DNA of 64,000 bases from an uncultured Granulosicoccus sp. (GCA_947492525.1 CANLNQ010000008.1:1-64000), one strand, 5' to 3'. Counted from the stretch's first letter, positions 42,720-52,646 are shown. Notes: generated from the sequence alone by a model not told the origin. Numbers and translations: made by a program.

Positions 42720-43790
42720 ATGATGAAGCTTCACTCCATGGTCGCCGTGGCGACACTCCTGCTGGCAACGACAGCCAGTAGCCTGCTGCGCGCCGACGAT
42801 GCCGCTGCGACGGGTTCCGATGGGCCTGCAGCCGCGGCGCTCGAGGCTGCACCCAGCTATCTGAATCGGGCCGATGTGCGCGAATTTCTCGATCAGCTCA
42901 GCCGTGACAGTGGCCTGAACCGCAACACGCTGGCGGGCATCATGGCACGTGCCACGCGGCAGCAGTCTGTCATCGACGCGATCTCCACGCCCGCTGAGCG
43001 GACACTGAACTGGGCTCGTTACCGGCCGATCTTCCTGAAGCAGGAGCGTATCGATCAAGGTCGGGAGTTCGTGAAGGAACACGCCGAGCTACTGGACAGA
43101 GCCACACGTACCTATGGGGTTCCCGGCAATATCATCGCCGCGATCATCGGCGTTGAAACCTTCTACGGTCGTATCACCGGTTCACATGATGTGCTGGATT
43201 CGCTGGCGACCCTGGCCTTCGACTACCCACCTCGCGAAACCTTTTTCCGCAGTGAACTGGCGGAGTTCCTGACCTTGAGCGCCGCTGAAGGCTGGGATCC
43301 TCATACACGGCAGGGCAGCTACGCGGGTGCTATGGGGGTGCCGCAGTTCATTTCGTCCAGTTACCGGCAATACGCGGTCGATTTCGACGGTGACGGCAAA
43401 CGGGACCTGTTCGATTCCATGGCCGATGTCATCGGTTCGGTGGCCAACTACTTCTCCGAGCACGGTTGGCAGCAGGGCGCGCCGGTGGCCGAACCCTGGA
43501 CATTCGCCGATGGCAGCATTCCATCGCAGGTACGCGCACTCGTGAGCAGCTCGCTCAAGCCGACGGTGGCCGGTGAGAGCGTTGCAGCCCTCGGCTTCAA
43601 CGGTGAATCACTTGCCGATGGCACGCGCGACAACACTCTGCTCAGTGTCATGGTGCTGGAAGGGGCCGATGGCGATGAAGCCTGGGTGGCATACCGCAAC
43701 TTCTATGTGATCACCCGCTACAACCACAGTCGTCTGTACGCCATGGCGGTCCTGCAGCTTGCACAGAACATCAACTCGACTCCGGAGTAG
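42720..43790 (+). CDS. mltB: Membrane-bound lytic murein transglycosylase B family
   Basis: Cleaves peptidoglycan between MurNAc and GlcNAc, leaving 1,6-anhydroMurNAc. The 356-residue protein has a Sec signal (cleavage after about residue 25) but no lipobox, so it is probably soluble periplasmic, like SltB-type members. The catalytic Glu is E146 in IAAIIGVETFYGRITG; YAGAMGVPQFISSSYRQYAV and DFDGDGKRDLFDSMADVIGS are typical of the SLT_2 domain. It is followed by rlpA after nine bases and then dacA. Confidence 0.93.
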   Translation: MMKLHSMVAVATLLLATTASSLLRADDAAATGSDGPAAAALEAAPSYLNRADVREFLDQLSRDSGLNRNTLAGIMARATRQQSVIDAISTPAERTLNWARYRPIFLKQERIDQGREFVKEHAELLDRATRTYGVPGNIIAAIIGVETFYGRITGSHDVLDSLATLAFDYPPRETFFRSELAEFLTLSAAEGWDPHTRQGSYAGAMGVPQFISSSYRQYAVDFDGDGKRDLFDSMADVIGSVANYFSEHGWQQGAPVAEPWTFADGSIPSQVRALVSSSLKPTVAGESVAALGFNGESLADGTRDNTLLSVMVLEGADGDEAWVAYRNFYVITRYNHSRLYAMAVLQLAQNINSTPE

Positions 43791-43799
43791 TTCAACCCG

Positions 43800-44648
43800 A
43801 TGATGATTACGACGTTTCGGCTGCTGGCCGGTATGCTCCCTGTGGGGTTGCTGGCAGGCTGTTCTCTGCTGACGCCGCAACCTGCCTGGAAAATGGCCGT
43901 CGCCGGAGATGGACCGGGTGAATTGCACCGTATCAATGTCACTGATCTGGTCGTGGCCAATCTGCCGAAGTCTCGTTACGGCAATCCCGTCAGCTATACC
44001 GTGTTCGGCCAGGAATATACCGTGCTCGACAGTGCCGATGATTTCAAGCAATGGGGGACAGCCTCCTGGTATGGCAAGAAATTTCATGGTCGTCCTACGT
44101 CCAGTGGTGAACCCTATGACATGCATGAGTTGACCGCGGCGCACAAGAACCTGCCGCTGCCTACCTATGTCCGGGTAACGCGAGTCGACAACGGGGAATC
44201 GGTCGTGGTCAAGGTCAATGATCGAGGGCCTTTCGTCGGAGATCGCATCATCGATCTGTCCTATGCCGCAGCTGCCCGTCTGGACATGCTCGAGGCGGGC
44301 AAGGCCGATGTCTTCATCGAGGCACTCAGCAGTCATGAGCCAGTCGTTGCCGCCTCGGGCGAGGCAGTGGAGACAGCGGTGGCAGACAGTGCGCCCGTCG
44401 CTGTGGCTGATGCTGCGGTCTCTGACAGGCAGTTCCTGCAGGTGGGTGCGTACTCGGAAGAGCTCAATGCCAAGGCCATGCAGGTCAGTCTGCGTGAATT
44501 TCTGGATGCGCCGACTCAGATCAGCCTTGATGATGACACGCAGCTGTTTCGTGTCCGTATCGGGCCTCTGCAGGATCCGGAAAAAATGCGTCTTGCCCAG
44601 GAATCCCTGGCCCTGGCAGGTATCAACAGTTACCTGGTGACTGACTGA
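43800..44648 (+). CDS. rlpA: RlpA-type septal lytic transglycosylase lipoprotein
   Basis: A 282-residue lipoprotein with lipobox LLAGC (acylated cysteine near residue 21). The DPBB domain (about 80-165) contains GTASWYGKKFHGRPTSSGEP, YDMHELTAAHKNLPLPTYVR and VVKVNDRGPFVGDRIIDLS with the catalytic residues; it cuts glycan strands lacking stem peptides. The C-terminal 70 residues are a SPOR domain (FLQVGAYSEELNAKAMQVSL), which targets division septa. Part of the mltB-rlpA-dacA wall-remodelling cluster. Confidence 0.94.
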   Translation: MMITTFRLLAGMLPVGLLAGCSLLTPQPAWKMAVAGDGPGELHRINVTDLVVANLPKSRYGNPVSYTVFGQEYTVLDSADDFKQWGTASWYGKKFHGRPTSSGEPYDMHELTAAHKNLPLPTYVRVTRVDNGESVVVKVNDRGPFVGDRIIDLSYAAAARLDMLEAGKADVFIEALSSHEPVVAASGEAVETAVADSAPVAVADAAVSDRQFLQVGAYSEELNAKAMQVSLREFLDAPTQISLDDDTQLFRVRIGPLQDPEKMRLAQESLALAGINSYLVTD

Positions 44649-44731
44649 CACCTGTCATGGCGCAAACAGTTGCGTCAAATCACTTACACTGTCGTGCACG
44701 TTTCACCGTTGGTCCCAACCCAGGTTCTGCT

Positions 44732-45904
44732 ATGAAGTTCCCCCGCGTTTCAAGCTCCCGTCGTCTGTTCTGTATGGGCGTGCTGAGTCTCGTTCTCGTC
44801 ATGCTGATACCAGCGAGAGCCAGTCTGGCAGCGGCGCCGCTACCTGCACCGCCATTGCTGTCGGCCGACAGCTATCTGCTGATCGACTTCATCAGCGGTG
44901 AAGTACTTGCCTCCAAGGAGCCGGACAAGCAGATCGAGCCGGCCAGTCTGACCAAGCTCATGACGGCCTACATCGTGTCCGAAGAGCTCAAGCGCGGCAG
45001 TGTCTCGATGGATGAGCCTGTCATGGTATCGGCCGAAGCTCAGGCCATGCCCGGCTCGCGCATGTTCATCGAAGCCGGCAAGCTGGTGTCGCTGGAGGAT
45101 CTGTTGCGTGGTCTGATCATCCAGTCAGGTAATGATGCCAGCGTGGCATTGGCCGAGCACATCGCTGCCAGTGAGCGCGGTTTTGTCGACATGATGAACC
45201 GGACTGCTGAAAACCTGGGCATGAAAGGCACCCACTTCGCCAATGCCTCGGGTCTGCCGGATCCGGAGCACTACACCACCGCCAGCGATCTGGCCATCAT
45301 CGCCAGTGCCATCATCCGCGAGCATCCGGAAACCTATCAGATGTATTCGGAGCGTGAGTTCACCTACAACGAAATCACGCAGAAAAACCGCAATACCCTG
45401 CTGTGGCGAGATGACTCCGTGGATGGCATGAAGACAGGTCACACCAATGCAGCCGGTTATTGTCTGGTTGCCTCGGCCGTGCGCGAGAACATGCGCCTGA
45501 TCAGTGTCGTTCTAGGAACGGCCAGCGACAAGGCGCGCATTGCCGAGAGCCAGAAGCTGCTGAACTACGGCTATCGCTTCTTTCGAACCCGGCAGGTCTA
45601 CTCGGCAGGCGAGCAGATCAGCCAGGCCCGTGTCTGGATGGGCGAGCAGGAAAATCTGAGTCTGGGTGTTGCCGATGATCTGTATCTGACGCTGCCGCGT
45701 GACTCCTTCGACACCTTGCAGTCGCGAGTGGAAGTGAATGACTACATCCGTGCGCCCATTCGAATCGGTCAGGAAGTGGGGCGTAGCGTATTGCTGGTCA
45801 ATGACGAAATTGTCAGCGAAGTCCCGTTGCTGGCCTTGCAAAAAGTGGAAGAGGGCGGCATCTTCACGCGCATGAAACATTCCATTCAGCGTTATTTCCA
45901 GTAG
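44732..45904 (+). CDS. dacA: D-alanyl-D-alanine carboxypeptidase (PBP5/6 type)
   Basis: Trims the terminal D-Ala from pentapeptide side chains. The 390-residue protein has a signal peptide ending near residue 33, then the penicillin-binding motifs SLTK (S72-K75), SGN (132-134) and KTG (234-236), a PBP5 C-terminal beta domain (about 285-375), and an amphipathic tail (TRMKHSIQRYFQ) for membrane docking. ATG at 44732 begins the signal peptide; the frame is open to 44657. Followed by ybeD after four bases. Confidence 0.95.
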   Translation: MKFPRVSSSRRLFCMGVLSLVLVMLIPARASLAAAPLPAPPLLSADSYLLIDFISGEVLASKEPDKQIEPASLTKLMTAYIVSEELKRGSVSMDEPVMVSAEAQAMPGSRMFIEAGKLVSLEDLLRGLIIQSGNDASVALAEHIAASERGFVDMMNRTAENLGMKGTHFANASGLPDPEHYTTASDLAIIASAIIREHPETYQMYSEREFTYNEITQKNRNTLLWRDDSVDGMKTGHTNAAGYCLVASAVRENMRLISVVLGTASDKARIAESQKLLNYGYRFFRTRQVYSAGEQISQARVWMGEQENLSLGVADDLYLTLPRDSFDTLQSRVEVNDYIRAPIRIGQEVGRSVLLVNDEIVSEVPLLALQKVEEGGIFTRMKHSIQRYFQ

Positions 45905-45908
45905 TGTC

Positions 45909-46169
45909 ATGAGCAACGAGACACTGATCGAGTTTCCTGCCGATATCGTCGTCAAGGCGATGGGCCTCAATGAGGGCGATTTCGAAGCCCTGATCGGCGA
46001 GCTGGTGCGACCCCATGTCGAACCCGACTCCGTCAAATTCACCACGGTGCCCAGCAAGGAAGGCAAGTATCTGTCGGTACGCGTGCATTTCACGGCAACC
46101 AGTCATGAGCACCTGCTGAGTATCTATACGGCATTGAAAGCCGAGGAACGGGTGCTGTACACGCTGTGA
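45909..46169 (+). CDS. YbeD family (DUF493) protein
   Basis: An 86-residue ferredoxin-like-fold protein of the YbeD family, with [39 protein letters not shown] and the C-terminal [12 protein letters not shown]. It is always found between dacA and lipB in gammaproteobacteria, and a regulatory role in lipoate metabolism has been proposed. Its stop overlaps the lipB GTG start (GTGA). Confidence 0.93.
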   Translation: MSNETLIEFPADIVVKAMGLNEGDFEALIGELVRPHVEPDSVKFTTVPSKEGKYLSVRVHFTATSHEHLLSIYTALKAEERVLYTL

Positions 46170-46771
46170 AAACCCGGTATCTGGGGCTGGCCGACTACCA
46201 CGAGACGTGGCAGGCGATGCGCGACTACACCGACACGCGCACCGACGAAGACGCCGATGAGCTATGGGTCTGTGAACACCCGCCTGTCTATACACTGGGG
46301 CAGGCTGGCCGCCAGGAGCACATACTCAACACGGCCGACATTCCGGTGGTGCAGAGCGACCGTGGTGGCCAGGTGACCTACCATGGTCCGGGTCAGGTCG
46401 TCATCTATACCCTGGTCAACCTGCGGCGCAGCAATCTGGGTGTTCGCGACATGGTGGTCCGTCTCGAGAACAGCGTCATCGGGCTGCTTGCCGCGCACGG
46501 TATCGAGGCCGCCGGCAGACGGGATGCGCCCGGGGTGTATGTGGGCGAGGCCAAGATTGCGGCACTGGGCCTCAGAGTGCGACGTGGTTGCACCTATCAC
46601 GGCCTGGCCATGAACATCGATGCCGATCTGAGCCCCTTCAAGGGGATAGACCCTTGCGGATACCGGGGTATGTCAGTAACGTCCACTCAGGAACTGGGAC
46701 TGTCTGTTCCCAAAAAGCAGATCATCGAGCAACTGGTATCGCAGGTGCACCAGCAATTGCATGCCTGTTAG
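46166..46771 (+). CDS. lipB: Octanoyl transferase
   Basis: Moves the octanoyl group from acyl carrier protein to lipoyl domains of 2-oxoacid dehydrogenases and GcvH. The 201-residue protein has [15 protein letters not shown], the family signature [19 protein letters not shown], and the catalytic cysteine and lysine in [20 protein letters not shown] and [10 protein letters not shown]. The start is GTG at 46166, coupled to ybeD. Confidence 0.96.
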   Translation: MKTRYLGLADYHETWQAMRDYTDTRTDEDADELWVCEHPPVYTLGQAGRQEHILNTADIPVVQSDRGGQVTYHGPGQVVIYTLVNLRRSNLGVRDMVVRLENSVIGLLAAHGIEAAGRRDAPGVYVGEAKIAALGLRVRRGCTYHGLAMNIDADLSPFKGIDPCGYRGMSVTSTQELGLSVPKKQIIEQLVSQVHQQLHAC

Positions 46772-46818
46772 TCGCCCTCGGGCTCTGTAACTTCACATTG
46801 AACTGGTAGACTGTCGAA

Positions 46819-47781
46819 ATGGATCATACAGCCCCCTCCCGCTACGACCCGGAAGGCCACCAACGCGGTGCGGCCAAACTGGCACGTATTCCCGTCAAGG
46901 TTGCCCCCACTACCGAACTGGTGCGCAAGCCGGACTGGATCAGAACCCGTGTGTCGACCAATCCCCGGGTGCAGGAAATCAAGCAGATGATGCGCGAGCT
47001 GAAACTGTCTTCGGTATGCGAAGAGGCCAGCTGCCCGAATCTGGGCGAATGCTTCAGTCATGGCACGGCCACGTTCATGATCATGGGCGATATCTGCACG
47101 CGGCGCTGTCCTTTCTGCGATGTCGCCCACGGCAAACCCAACCCGCTGGATACCGATGAACCGGCGAATCTGGCCAAGGCGGTCGCTCAACTCGGGCTGA
47201 AGTACATCGTCATCACCTCGGTCGATCGCGATGACCTGCGCGATGGTGGAGCCAGTCATTTTGATGCCTGCATCAAGGCTGTGCGGGAAGCCTGCCCGGG
47301 AATCCAGATCGAAGTGCTGGTACCTGACTACCGCGGACGCATGGAAAAGGCGCTCGAGGGCATGTCTTCGAACCCACCGGATGTCTTCAACCACAATCTG
47401 GAAACCGTGCCACGCCTCTACAAGCAGTGCCGACCGGGTTCGGATTACGAGTGGTCTCTCGATCTACTGGAGAATCACAAGAAACGCTTTGCCCATGTAC
47501 CGACCAAATCCGGACTGATGCTGGGTCTGGGTGAAACCATGGATGAAGTTCTGGCCGTCATGCAGGACTTGCGCGACCATCAGGTCGACATGCTTACGCT
47601 GGGGCAGTATCTGCAACCCAGCCGCTCGCATCTGCCGGTGTCCCGATTCTGGCATCCCACCGAGTTCGATGAACTGGCGCGGCTTGGCGACGAAATGGGC
47701 TTTTCGCATGTTGCCAGTGGCCCCATGGTGCGCTCCTCCTATCACGCTGACAGACAAGCTGCCAACGTCGTCACAAAATAG
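46819..47781 (+). CDS. lipA: Lipoyl synthase
   Basis: Radical-SAM enzyme that inserts two sulfurs into octanoyl-lipoyl domains. The 320-residue protein has both clusters: the auxiliary one at C67, C72, C78 ([12 protein letters not shown]) and the radical-SAM one at C93, C97, C100 (CTRRCPFC). [12 protein letters not shown] and [15 protein letters not shown] are also characteristic. It completes the dacA-ybeD-lipB-lipA order found in gammaproteobacteria. Confidence 0.97.
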   Translation: MDHTAPSRYDPEGHQRGAAKLARIPVKVAPTTELVRKPDWIRTRVSTNPRVQEIKQMMRELKLSSVCEEASCPNLGECFSHGTATFMIMGDICTRRCPFCDVAHGKPNPLDTDEPANLAKAVAQLGLKYIVITSVDRDDLRDGGASHFDACIKAVREACPGIQIEVLVPDYRGRMEKALEGMSSNPPDVFNHNLETVPRLYKQCRPGSDYEWSLDLLENHKKRFAHVPTKSGLMLGLGETMDEVLAVMQDLRDHQVDMLTLGQYLQPSRSHLPVSRFWHPTEFDELARLGDEMGFSHVASGPMVRSSYHADRQAANVVTK

Positions 47782-47861
47782 TTTTTGAGAACCGCTTCCT
47801 GCTAAGACATTCTGTCCGTCATGCCGTTACCTGACCCGAGAGAGGTGAACAGGTTTCAGGC

Positions 47862-49646
47862 ATGATTCGGGATTCAGAGACCCGGGAAGTCAATGGCGCG
47901 TTACAGCGTGCGTTGTTCGATGAAGCCATACCGTCCCTGTGCCTTGGACTTTGCATGGTGCTGGTCAGTGGCGCCATGCTCTATGACAACGATTCATTTC
48001 ACCAGCTGATTCTCTGGGGAGGCTCGATCGTTCTGTTGTCAGCGGTGCGTGTTGCACTGGTGTGCTGGGTGCGCAGCAGGAACGTCGGACCGATATCCGT
48101 CAAGCTCTACAACGGAATCATGGCGCTCACCGGTGCTCTGTGGGGGGCGACGATACTGTTGTGGTCGGCCGAGCTGACGCTGGTGGATCAACTGATCATC
48201 GCACTGTTGCCGGTGCTGGCGGCACTGGGTGGCTTGCTCTCGCTCGGGCACTGGCCGCCCACCTACACCGCGTTCATCGGTGCCATGCTGGTGGCCATGA
48301 TTTTCAGCATGAGCGCTCAGGCCGATGAAAGCTTTGCCCGCCTGCTCATACCGCTGGCCCTGATTGCCACCGGTTGTCTCTACTGTTCCTATCGACTCTA
48401 CCTGCAGAAGCGCGAAACCCTGCTGCTGCGGTTGCGCAACCAGGACGCTCTGCGCAGCAAGGATGAATTTCTGGCGAGAATGAGCCATGAATTGCGCACC
48501 CCCATGAACGGTGTGCTGGGCATGGCCAGAATGCTTGCCAAAACGCCGTTGAATCGCGAACAGCAGTCACTGGTTGCGACCCTGAACCAATCAGGCACTG
48601 ACATGCTGGATCTGGTCAGTGATCTGATGGATGCCGCCAGCCTGGCCAGTAACGACATTCGTCTTGTGCCGGAGCCCTGTGATCCCTGTGAGCTGACTCG
48701 AGCCGTGGTCAACGACTACCAGCGTCTGATCGCCTCGAAGGGCCTGACACTGGATCTGAAACTTGACGCAGGCATTCCCGCTTGCATCGATCTGGACAAG
48801 GCGCGATGGGAGCAGATTTGCCGCAAGCTACTGGATAATGCACTGAACTTCACCGAAAAAGGCCGCATCCGCGTGCAACTCAGTGGCATCGATGACCACC
48901 TGGTTCTGGTCATTCACGATTCCGGCTGCGGTATCGAGGCGTCTCAGTTGCAGGCCGTCAAGGAGGTCTTCCATCAGGTCCGACCGGATGCCAGACGGCG
49001 CATCAGCGGTGTTGGTCTCGGTCTGCCCATTGCGCAGTCATTGGTCGATCTGATGAGTGGAGAGCTGCAGATTGCCAGCGAGCTCGGCAAGGGATGCTGT
49101 GTTACCGTCAGTGTGCCTATGGTCACGGTAGCGGCTCAGCCGGTCGACACCACCGAACCCGACAGTACGAACACCCGGGAGGTCGTTGAAGACCTCACCA
49201 AAGCCGTGCCGGATGTCGTGATTCACACTGAAGAAAAACAGACGCCGGTCTTGCCGGTCCGGGTGCTGGTTGCCGAGGACAATCCCGTCAATCAGCTGGT
49301 CATCGAGGCGACTCTGGAAGATCTCGGGTGTGAAATAACACTGGTTGAAAACGGACTGGAGGCCCTGGCGGCCTTGCAGACATCCGCATTCGACATCGTG
49401 TTCATGGATTGTCAGATGCCAGAGCTTGATGGTTTTGAAGCAAGCCGGCAGGCACGTGAAAACGGATGCCAGCTACCGATCGTGGCCGTTACGGCCAACG
49501 CCGTTGCCGGGGACCGGGAGCGATGCCTGGCCGCCGGCATGGATGACTATGTGTCGAAGCCCTTTGCCGAGGAGGATCTCAAGCACATGCTCGACAAGTG
49601 GCTGGATTGCCCGGACCTACAGACGCCCTCGGCTCATGCGGCGTAG
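47862..49646 (+). CDS. Hybrid sensor histidine kinase with receiver domain
   Basis: A 594-residue membrane kinase. About six hydrophobic segments fill residues 22-180 with no obvious periplasmic sensor, so the membrane part itself may sense. The dimerisation domain has MSHELRTPMNGVLG (phospho-His H209), and the ATPase domain has LLDNALNFT (N box), DSGCGIE and ISGVGLGLPIAQ. The receiver (about 465-585) has acidic residues E472 and D473, phospho-Asp D516 in FMDCQMPELDG, T544 and K567. No response regulator with a DNA-binding domain is adjacent, so an Hpt partner elsewhere is likely. Its 3' end overlaps the opposite-strand DUF1499 gene by 30 bases. Confidence 0.9.
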   Translation: MIRDSETREVNGALQRALFDEAIPSLCLGLCMVLVSGAMLYDNDSFHQLILWGGSIVLLSAVRVALVCWVRSRNVGPISVKLYNGIMALTGALWGATILLWSAELTLVDQLIIALLPVLAALGGLLSLGHWPPTYTAFIGAMLVAMIFSMSAQADESFARLLIPLALIATGCLYCSYRLYLQKRETLLLRLRNQDALRSKDEFLARMSHELRTPMNGVLGMARMLAKTPLNREQQSLVATLNQSGTDMLDLVSDLMDAASLASNDIRLVPEPCDPCELTRAVVNDYQRLIASKGLTLDLKLDAGIPACIDLDKARWEQICRKLLDNALNFTEKGRIRVQLSGIDDHLVLVIHDSGCGIEASQLQAVKEVFHQVRPDARRRISGVGLGLPIAQSLVDLMSGELQIASELGKGCCVTVSVPMVTVAAQPVDTTEPDSTNTREVVEDLTKAVPDVVIHTEEKQTPVLPVRVLVAEDNPVNQLVIEATLEDLGCEITLVENGLEALAALQTSAFDIVFMDCQMPELDGFEASRQARENGCQLPIVAVTANAVAGDRERCLAAGMDDYVSKPFAEEDLKHMLDKWLDCPDLQTPSAHAA

Positions 49647-50066
49647 GGATTCAATGCGTTTTGCATTGGCTCCCAGATCACTCTTTCCCAGACGCGAGGC
49701 GCTGCGAACCTGCAGAACCGGCGCGTTGCCTTGGGGATCCCGGGTTACCAGAAACTCCACATCATCCACAAAGCCCATGACGCGGCTGGTCCAGGTCGTG
49801 TGCAGATACTGCTCAGTCTGGGTGACTATACGGGTGCCTGGCTGCTCACTGACCAATGTCGCCATGGACTCGATGGCCGATTCGGGATCCGCCTCGATGG
49901 GCAGGGTGTCTCGTTGGCAGTTCGGTGTGGCAGGGCAGGCGGACAGTGTCTGCTGCTGATTGTCGGTGACGATGCCACCGGCAACACTCGAGCCCAGATG
50001 AGGCATGCCCAGACGCAGGCCGATTCCCAGTACGATCAGTACGACGATGGTGGTCATGAATTTCAA
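49617..50066 (-). CDS. DUF1499 family membrane-anchored protein
   Basis: A 149-residue protein with one N-terminal hydrophobic helix (FMTTIVVLIVLGIGLRLGM). The DUF1499 core has the opening SACPATPNCQ, the middle YLHTTWTSRVMGFVDDVEFL and the end VRSASRLGKSDLGANAKRIE. The function is unknown. It follows pdxH by two bases on the same strand and its end overlaps the histidine kinase gene tail by tail. Confidence 0.85.
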   Translation of the reverse strand: MKFMTTIVVLIVLGIGLRLGMPHLGSSVAGGIVTDNQQQTLSACPATPNCQRDTLPIEADPESAIESMATLVSEQPGTRIVTQTEQYLHTTWTSRVMGFVDDVEFLVTRDPQGNAPVLQVRSASRLGKSDLGANAKRIESLRRMSRGRL

Positions 50067-50068
50067 AC

Positions 50069-50749
50069 CTAGGGTGAGATGCGCTGTACGGACCAGTCCG
50101 CCGACGGCTCGCTGCGTTCGAAGATGAAGCGATCATGCAGTCGATCGGCACGTCCCTGCCAGAACTCGAAGCGGTGAGGGTGCAGTCGGTAGCCCCCCCA
50201 GTGTTCAGGCCGAGGTACGTTGCCATTCGGATGTTCCTTGTGCAGCTCTGCCACGCGTCGTTCCAGAATGGCACGATTTTCAACCGGCGCCGACTGGATG
50301 GAAGCCGCCGCGCTGAAGCGACTGCCTTCAGGACGGGACTGGAAGTAACGTTCGGCATTCTCCGCATCGAGCTTTTCAACACGACCCTCTATGCGTACCT
50401 GTCGCTCAAGCCCGCACCAGTAGAACAGCAGGGCGGCCTGGGGGTTCTCGTCCAACTGCCGTGCCTTGTCGCTTTTCTGATAGGTGTACCAGCAGAAGCC
50501 CTCATCGTCGAAGTGCTTGAGCAGTACGATGCGTGAATGCGGCTGACCCTGTGCATCGGCTGTTGCCAGATGCATGGCCGTGGCATCGAGAATGTCGGCA
50601 TCGCGCGCTTCCTGCAACCAGCGAGTGAACTGCATGACCGGGCCGCTTGCCAGATCAGCCCGACGCAGGGTGTCGGCCGTGTAATCGCGACGCGCCTCGA
50701 TCAGACTGGCTACGTCATTCTTGTCTTCTTGTGTCATGGATAGGCTCAT
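50069..50749 (-). CDS. pdxH: Pyridoxine/pyridoxamine 5'-phosphate oxidase
   Basis: FMN-dependent oxidation of PNP or PMP to pyridoxal phosphate. The 226-residue protein contains QPHSRIVLLKHFDDEGFCWY, TYQKSDKARQLDENPQAALL and FYWCGLERQVRIEGRVEKL, and the C-terminal WGGYRLHPHRFEFWQGRADR followed by LHDRF, the family signature. It complements PdxA at 37128. It forms a short leftward unit with the DUF1499 gene; the DUF423 gene starts upstream on the same strand. Confidence 0.96.
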   Translation of the reverse strand: MSLSMTQEDKNDVASLIEARRDYTADTLRRADLASGPVMQFTRWLQEARDADILDATAMHLATADAQGQPHSRIVLLKHFDDEGFCWYTYQKSDKARQLDENPQAALLFYWCGLERQVRIEGRVEKLDAENAERYFQSRPEGSRFSAAASIQSAPVENRAILERRVAELHKEHPNGNVPRPEHWGGYRLHPHRFEFWQGRADRLHDRFIFERSEPSADWSVQRISP

Positions 50750-50773
50750 CGCAGACGAGTTGGAGTAGGGATT

Positions 50774-51184
50774 CTACGCTGTTCTTGACGACAGGCGCAT
50801 GGCTGCCACGGCCAGACTCAACCAGCCGATGATCAGCAGCAGTCCGCCCAGCGGGGTGATCATGCCGAGTCGGGTGATGTGGGTGAACGCCATGAGATAC
50901 AGGCTACCGGAAAATAGCAGCGTGCCCGCCGTGAAGCAGATACCGGCAATTCTGATGGAGGTGCTGCCCTGTCCCGTGCCGATGTGCAGGCTCAGCAGTC
51001 CGCAAGCCAGCAATGCCAGGGCATGCCTGGCATGGTAGGTAACAGCCGTGTCGTACCAGCCGCCGGCACGCTCATCCAGTACGCCCTGCAGGGCATGGGC
51101 CCCGAATGCGCCGCTCATGACGGCAGTGGCTCCCAGCAGGCTGGCCAGTAGCAGCATCCAGCGGCTGTCAGTCAGTTGACTCAT
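50774..51184 (-). CDS. DUF423 family small membrane protein
   Basis: A 136-residue protein with four hydrophobic helices. The N-terminal LLASLLGATAVMSGAFGAHA followed by LQG and the C-terminal ITPLGGLLLIIGWLSLAVAA are characteristic of DUF423 (YgdD-like). No function is known. It lies 24 bases upstream of pdxH in the same direction and diverges from yajQ across 117 bases. Confidence 0.9.
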   Translation of the reverse strand: MSQLTDSRWMLLLASLLGATAVMSGAFGAHALQGVLDERAGGWYDTAVTYHARHALALLACGLLSLHIGTGQGSTSIRIAGICFTAGTLLFSGSLYLMAFTHITRLGMITPLGGLLLIIGWLSLAVAAMRLSSRTA

Positions 51185-51301
51185 GGTGATCGATGGTTCC
51201 GAAGAGAGAGGATCTTTCAGCCTGACGATGCAGACTGTCTACCTGTGTGAAGGCTGTTAATATCAGCGGTTTATTCTGAACGAGTTACTCAGGAGAGTCC
51301 C

Positions 51302-51784
51302 ATGCCTACATTCGATGTTGTCTCTGAAGTGGATCAGCACGAGCTCAGCAATGCCGTGGATCATACCCAGCGAGAGATCGGAAATCGCTTCGACTTCAAG
51401 GGTACCTCAGCCAGGGTTGAACTGGCGGATGGCAAGATCATGCTTTTCGCCGACAGCGATTTCCAGATACAGCAGATTCATCCCGTGCTGTACCAGAAAC
51501 TGACCGCCCGCAAGATCGATATTGCGTGCCTCGAAGCCGGCAAGGTGGAGAACAGCGGCAAGGGGGTGAAGCAGGCCATCACTGTTCGACAGGGCATCGA
51601 CAAGGACATCGCCAAGAAGGCTGTTGCCAAGATCAAGGAATCCAAGCTGAAGGTGCAGGCTCAGGTTCAAGGTGAGCAGCTGCGCGTCACGGGCAAGAAG
51701 CGTGACGATCTGCAGGCCGCCATGGCGCTGCTCAAGAATGCCGAGCTTGGCCTGCCGATGCAGTTCCAGAACTTTCGGGACTGA
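51302..51784 (+). CDS. yajQ: YajQ family nucleotide-binding protein
   Basis: A 160-residue protein with two ferredoxin-like domains. It opens MPTFDVVSEVDQHELSNAVD and includes RFDFKGTSARVEL and the C-terminal LRVTGKKRDDLQAAMALLK, ending MQFQNFRD. Relatives bind nucleic acids or cyclic di-GMP (Xanthomonas YajQ). AGGAGA lies six to seven bases before the ATG. Convergent with rsmJ, with seven bases between the stops. Confidence 0.95.
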   Translation: MPTFDVVSEVDQHELSNAVDHTQREIGNRFDFKGTSARVELADGKIMLFADSDFQIQQIHPVLYQKLTARKIDIACLEAGKVENSGKGVKQAITVRQGIDKDIAKKAVAKIKESKLKVQAQVQGEQLRVTGKKRDDLQAAMALLKNAELGLPMQFQNFRD

Positions 51785-51791
51785 GCAGGAT

Positions 51792-52646
51792 TCAGGTCGT
51801 GGGCAGGTGATAGATGTCGTAGCGCGTGTTGGGTGATTCCACACAGGTTCGTTGACCCTGCCACTGCTCGCTGCCGGCCAGCAGTGGTGCTCCTCGAGGT
51901 CGCTTCACCGCAACGCGGGCTGCACCGCTGTTCAGGGAAGCCCTCAGCAAGCTGCCATCGCTTTCATCCGGTGGCGGTCCCAGCAGCGCGTGCAGAAACT
52001 GCATGCCCTTGCGCGAACCCGCTTTCTTGCGTCGTCGTTCCGGGTACATCGGGTCCAGATAGATGACATCGGCCTGTAGCTCCGGCAGCAAAGACTCTGC
52101 GTGACCGGCGAGCAATCTGACGCGTGCTGAGGTCTCGCAGGTGGCAGGCTCTGCGGCTGCGCGCCTCAGGGCATTGTCCAGCAAGGCATGTACGACAGGA
52201 TTGCGCTCGATCACCGTGACATGAGCGCCGGTCGTGGCCAGTGCCCAGGCGTCCTGACCGAGCCCGCCGGTGGCATCGATCACCGTCGGCATGAAGCCGT
52301 GACGCTTGCGAAAGGCGTTCAGCCCCAGGGCTCGTGCCAGTGGCTGGATACCCTTGCCAGCTTCGTTCGCCCGGTGCCGCGCCTTGCCGGAACTGAAGTC
52401 GATACTCAGTTTCACGCCATCGGGCCGGACCAGTTCCAGCAGGGCAGGGGAATTGTCTGGCTGCGGGTGCCGTGCCAGTACCCAGGCATCTTCCGCTGGC
52501 GTCGGGCTAGCCGGTAGTGCCAGACGATCGAAGGCATCGGCCTCGGAACCCTCTGGCGCATCGATCCCCGCGTGTGTGTAATCGCAGCCGACGATCAGCG
52601 GTGGCGTCCAGTCAGACACGGTTGACGTAAACTCCTTCAAGGTCAC
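51792..52646 (-). CDS. rsmJ: 16S rRNA (guanine1516-N2)-methyltransferase
   Basis: A 284-residue SAM-dependent rRNA methyltransferase of the RsmJ family. Typical segments are LLELVRPDGVKLSIDFSSGK, LARALGLNAF, the SAM motif TVIDATGGLGQDAWALAT, VIYLDPMYPERRRKK (catalytic DPMYP) and ALLGPPPDESD. The start is GTG at 52646 with no strong ribosome-binding site. Only ten bases separate it from the start of the divergent Rieske-like gene, so each promoter must lie within the other coding sequence. Confidence 0.93.
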   Translation of the reverse strand: MTLKEFTSTVSDWTPPLIVGCDYTHAGIDAPEGSEADAFDRLALPASPTPAEDAWVLARHPQPDNSPALLELVRPDGVKLSIDFSSGKARHRANEAGKGIQPLARALGLNAFRKRHGFMPTVIDATGGLGQDAWALATTGAHVTVIERNPVVHALLDNALRRAAAEPATCETSARVRLLAGHAESLLPELQADVIYLDPMYPERRRKKAGSRKGMQFLHALLGPPPDESDGSLLRASLNSGAARVAVKRPRGAPLLAGSEQWQGQRTCVESPNTRYDIYHLPTT

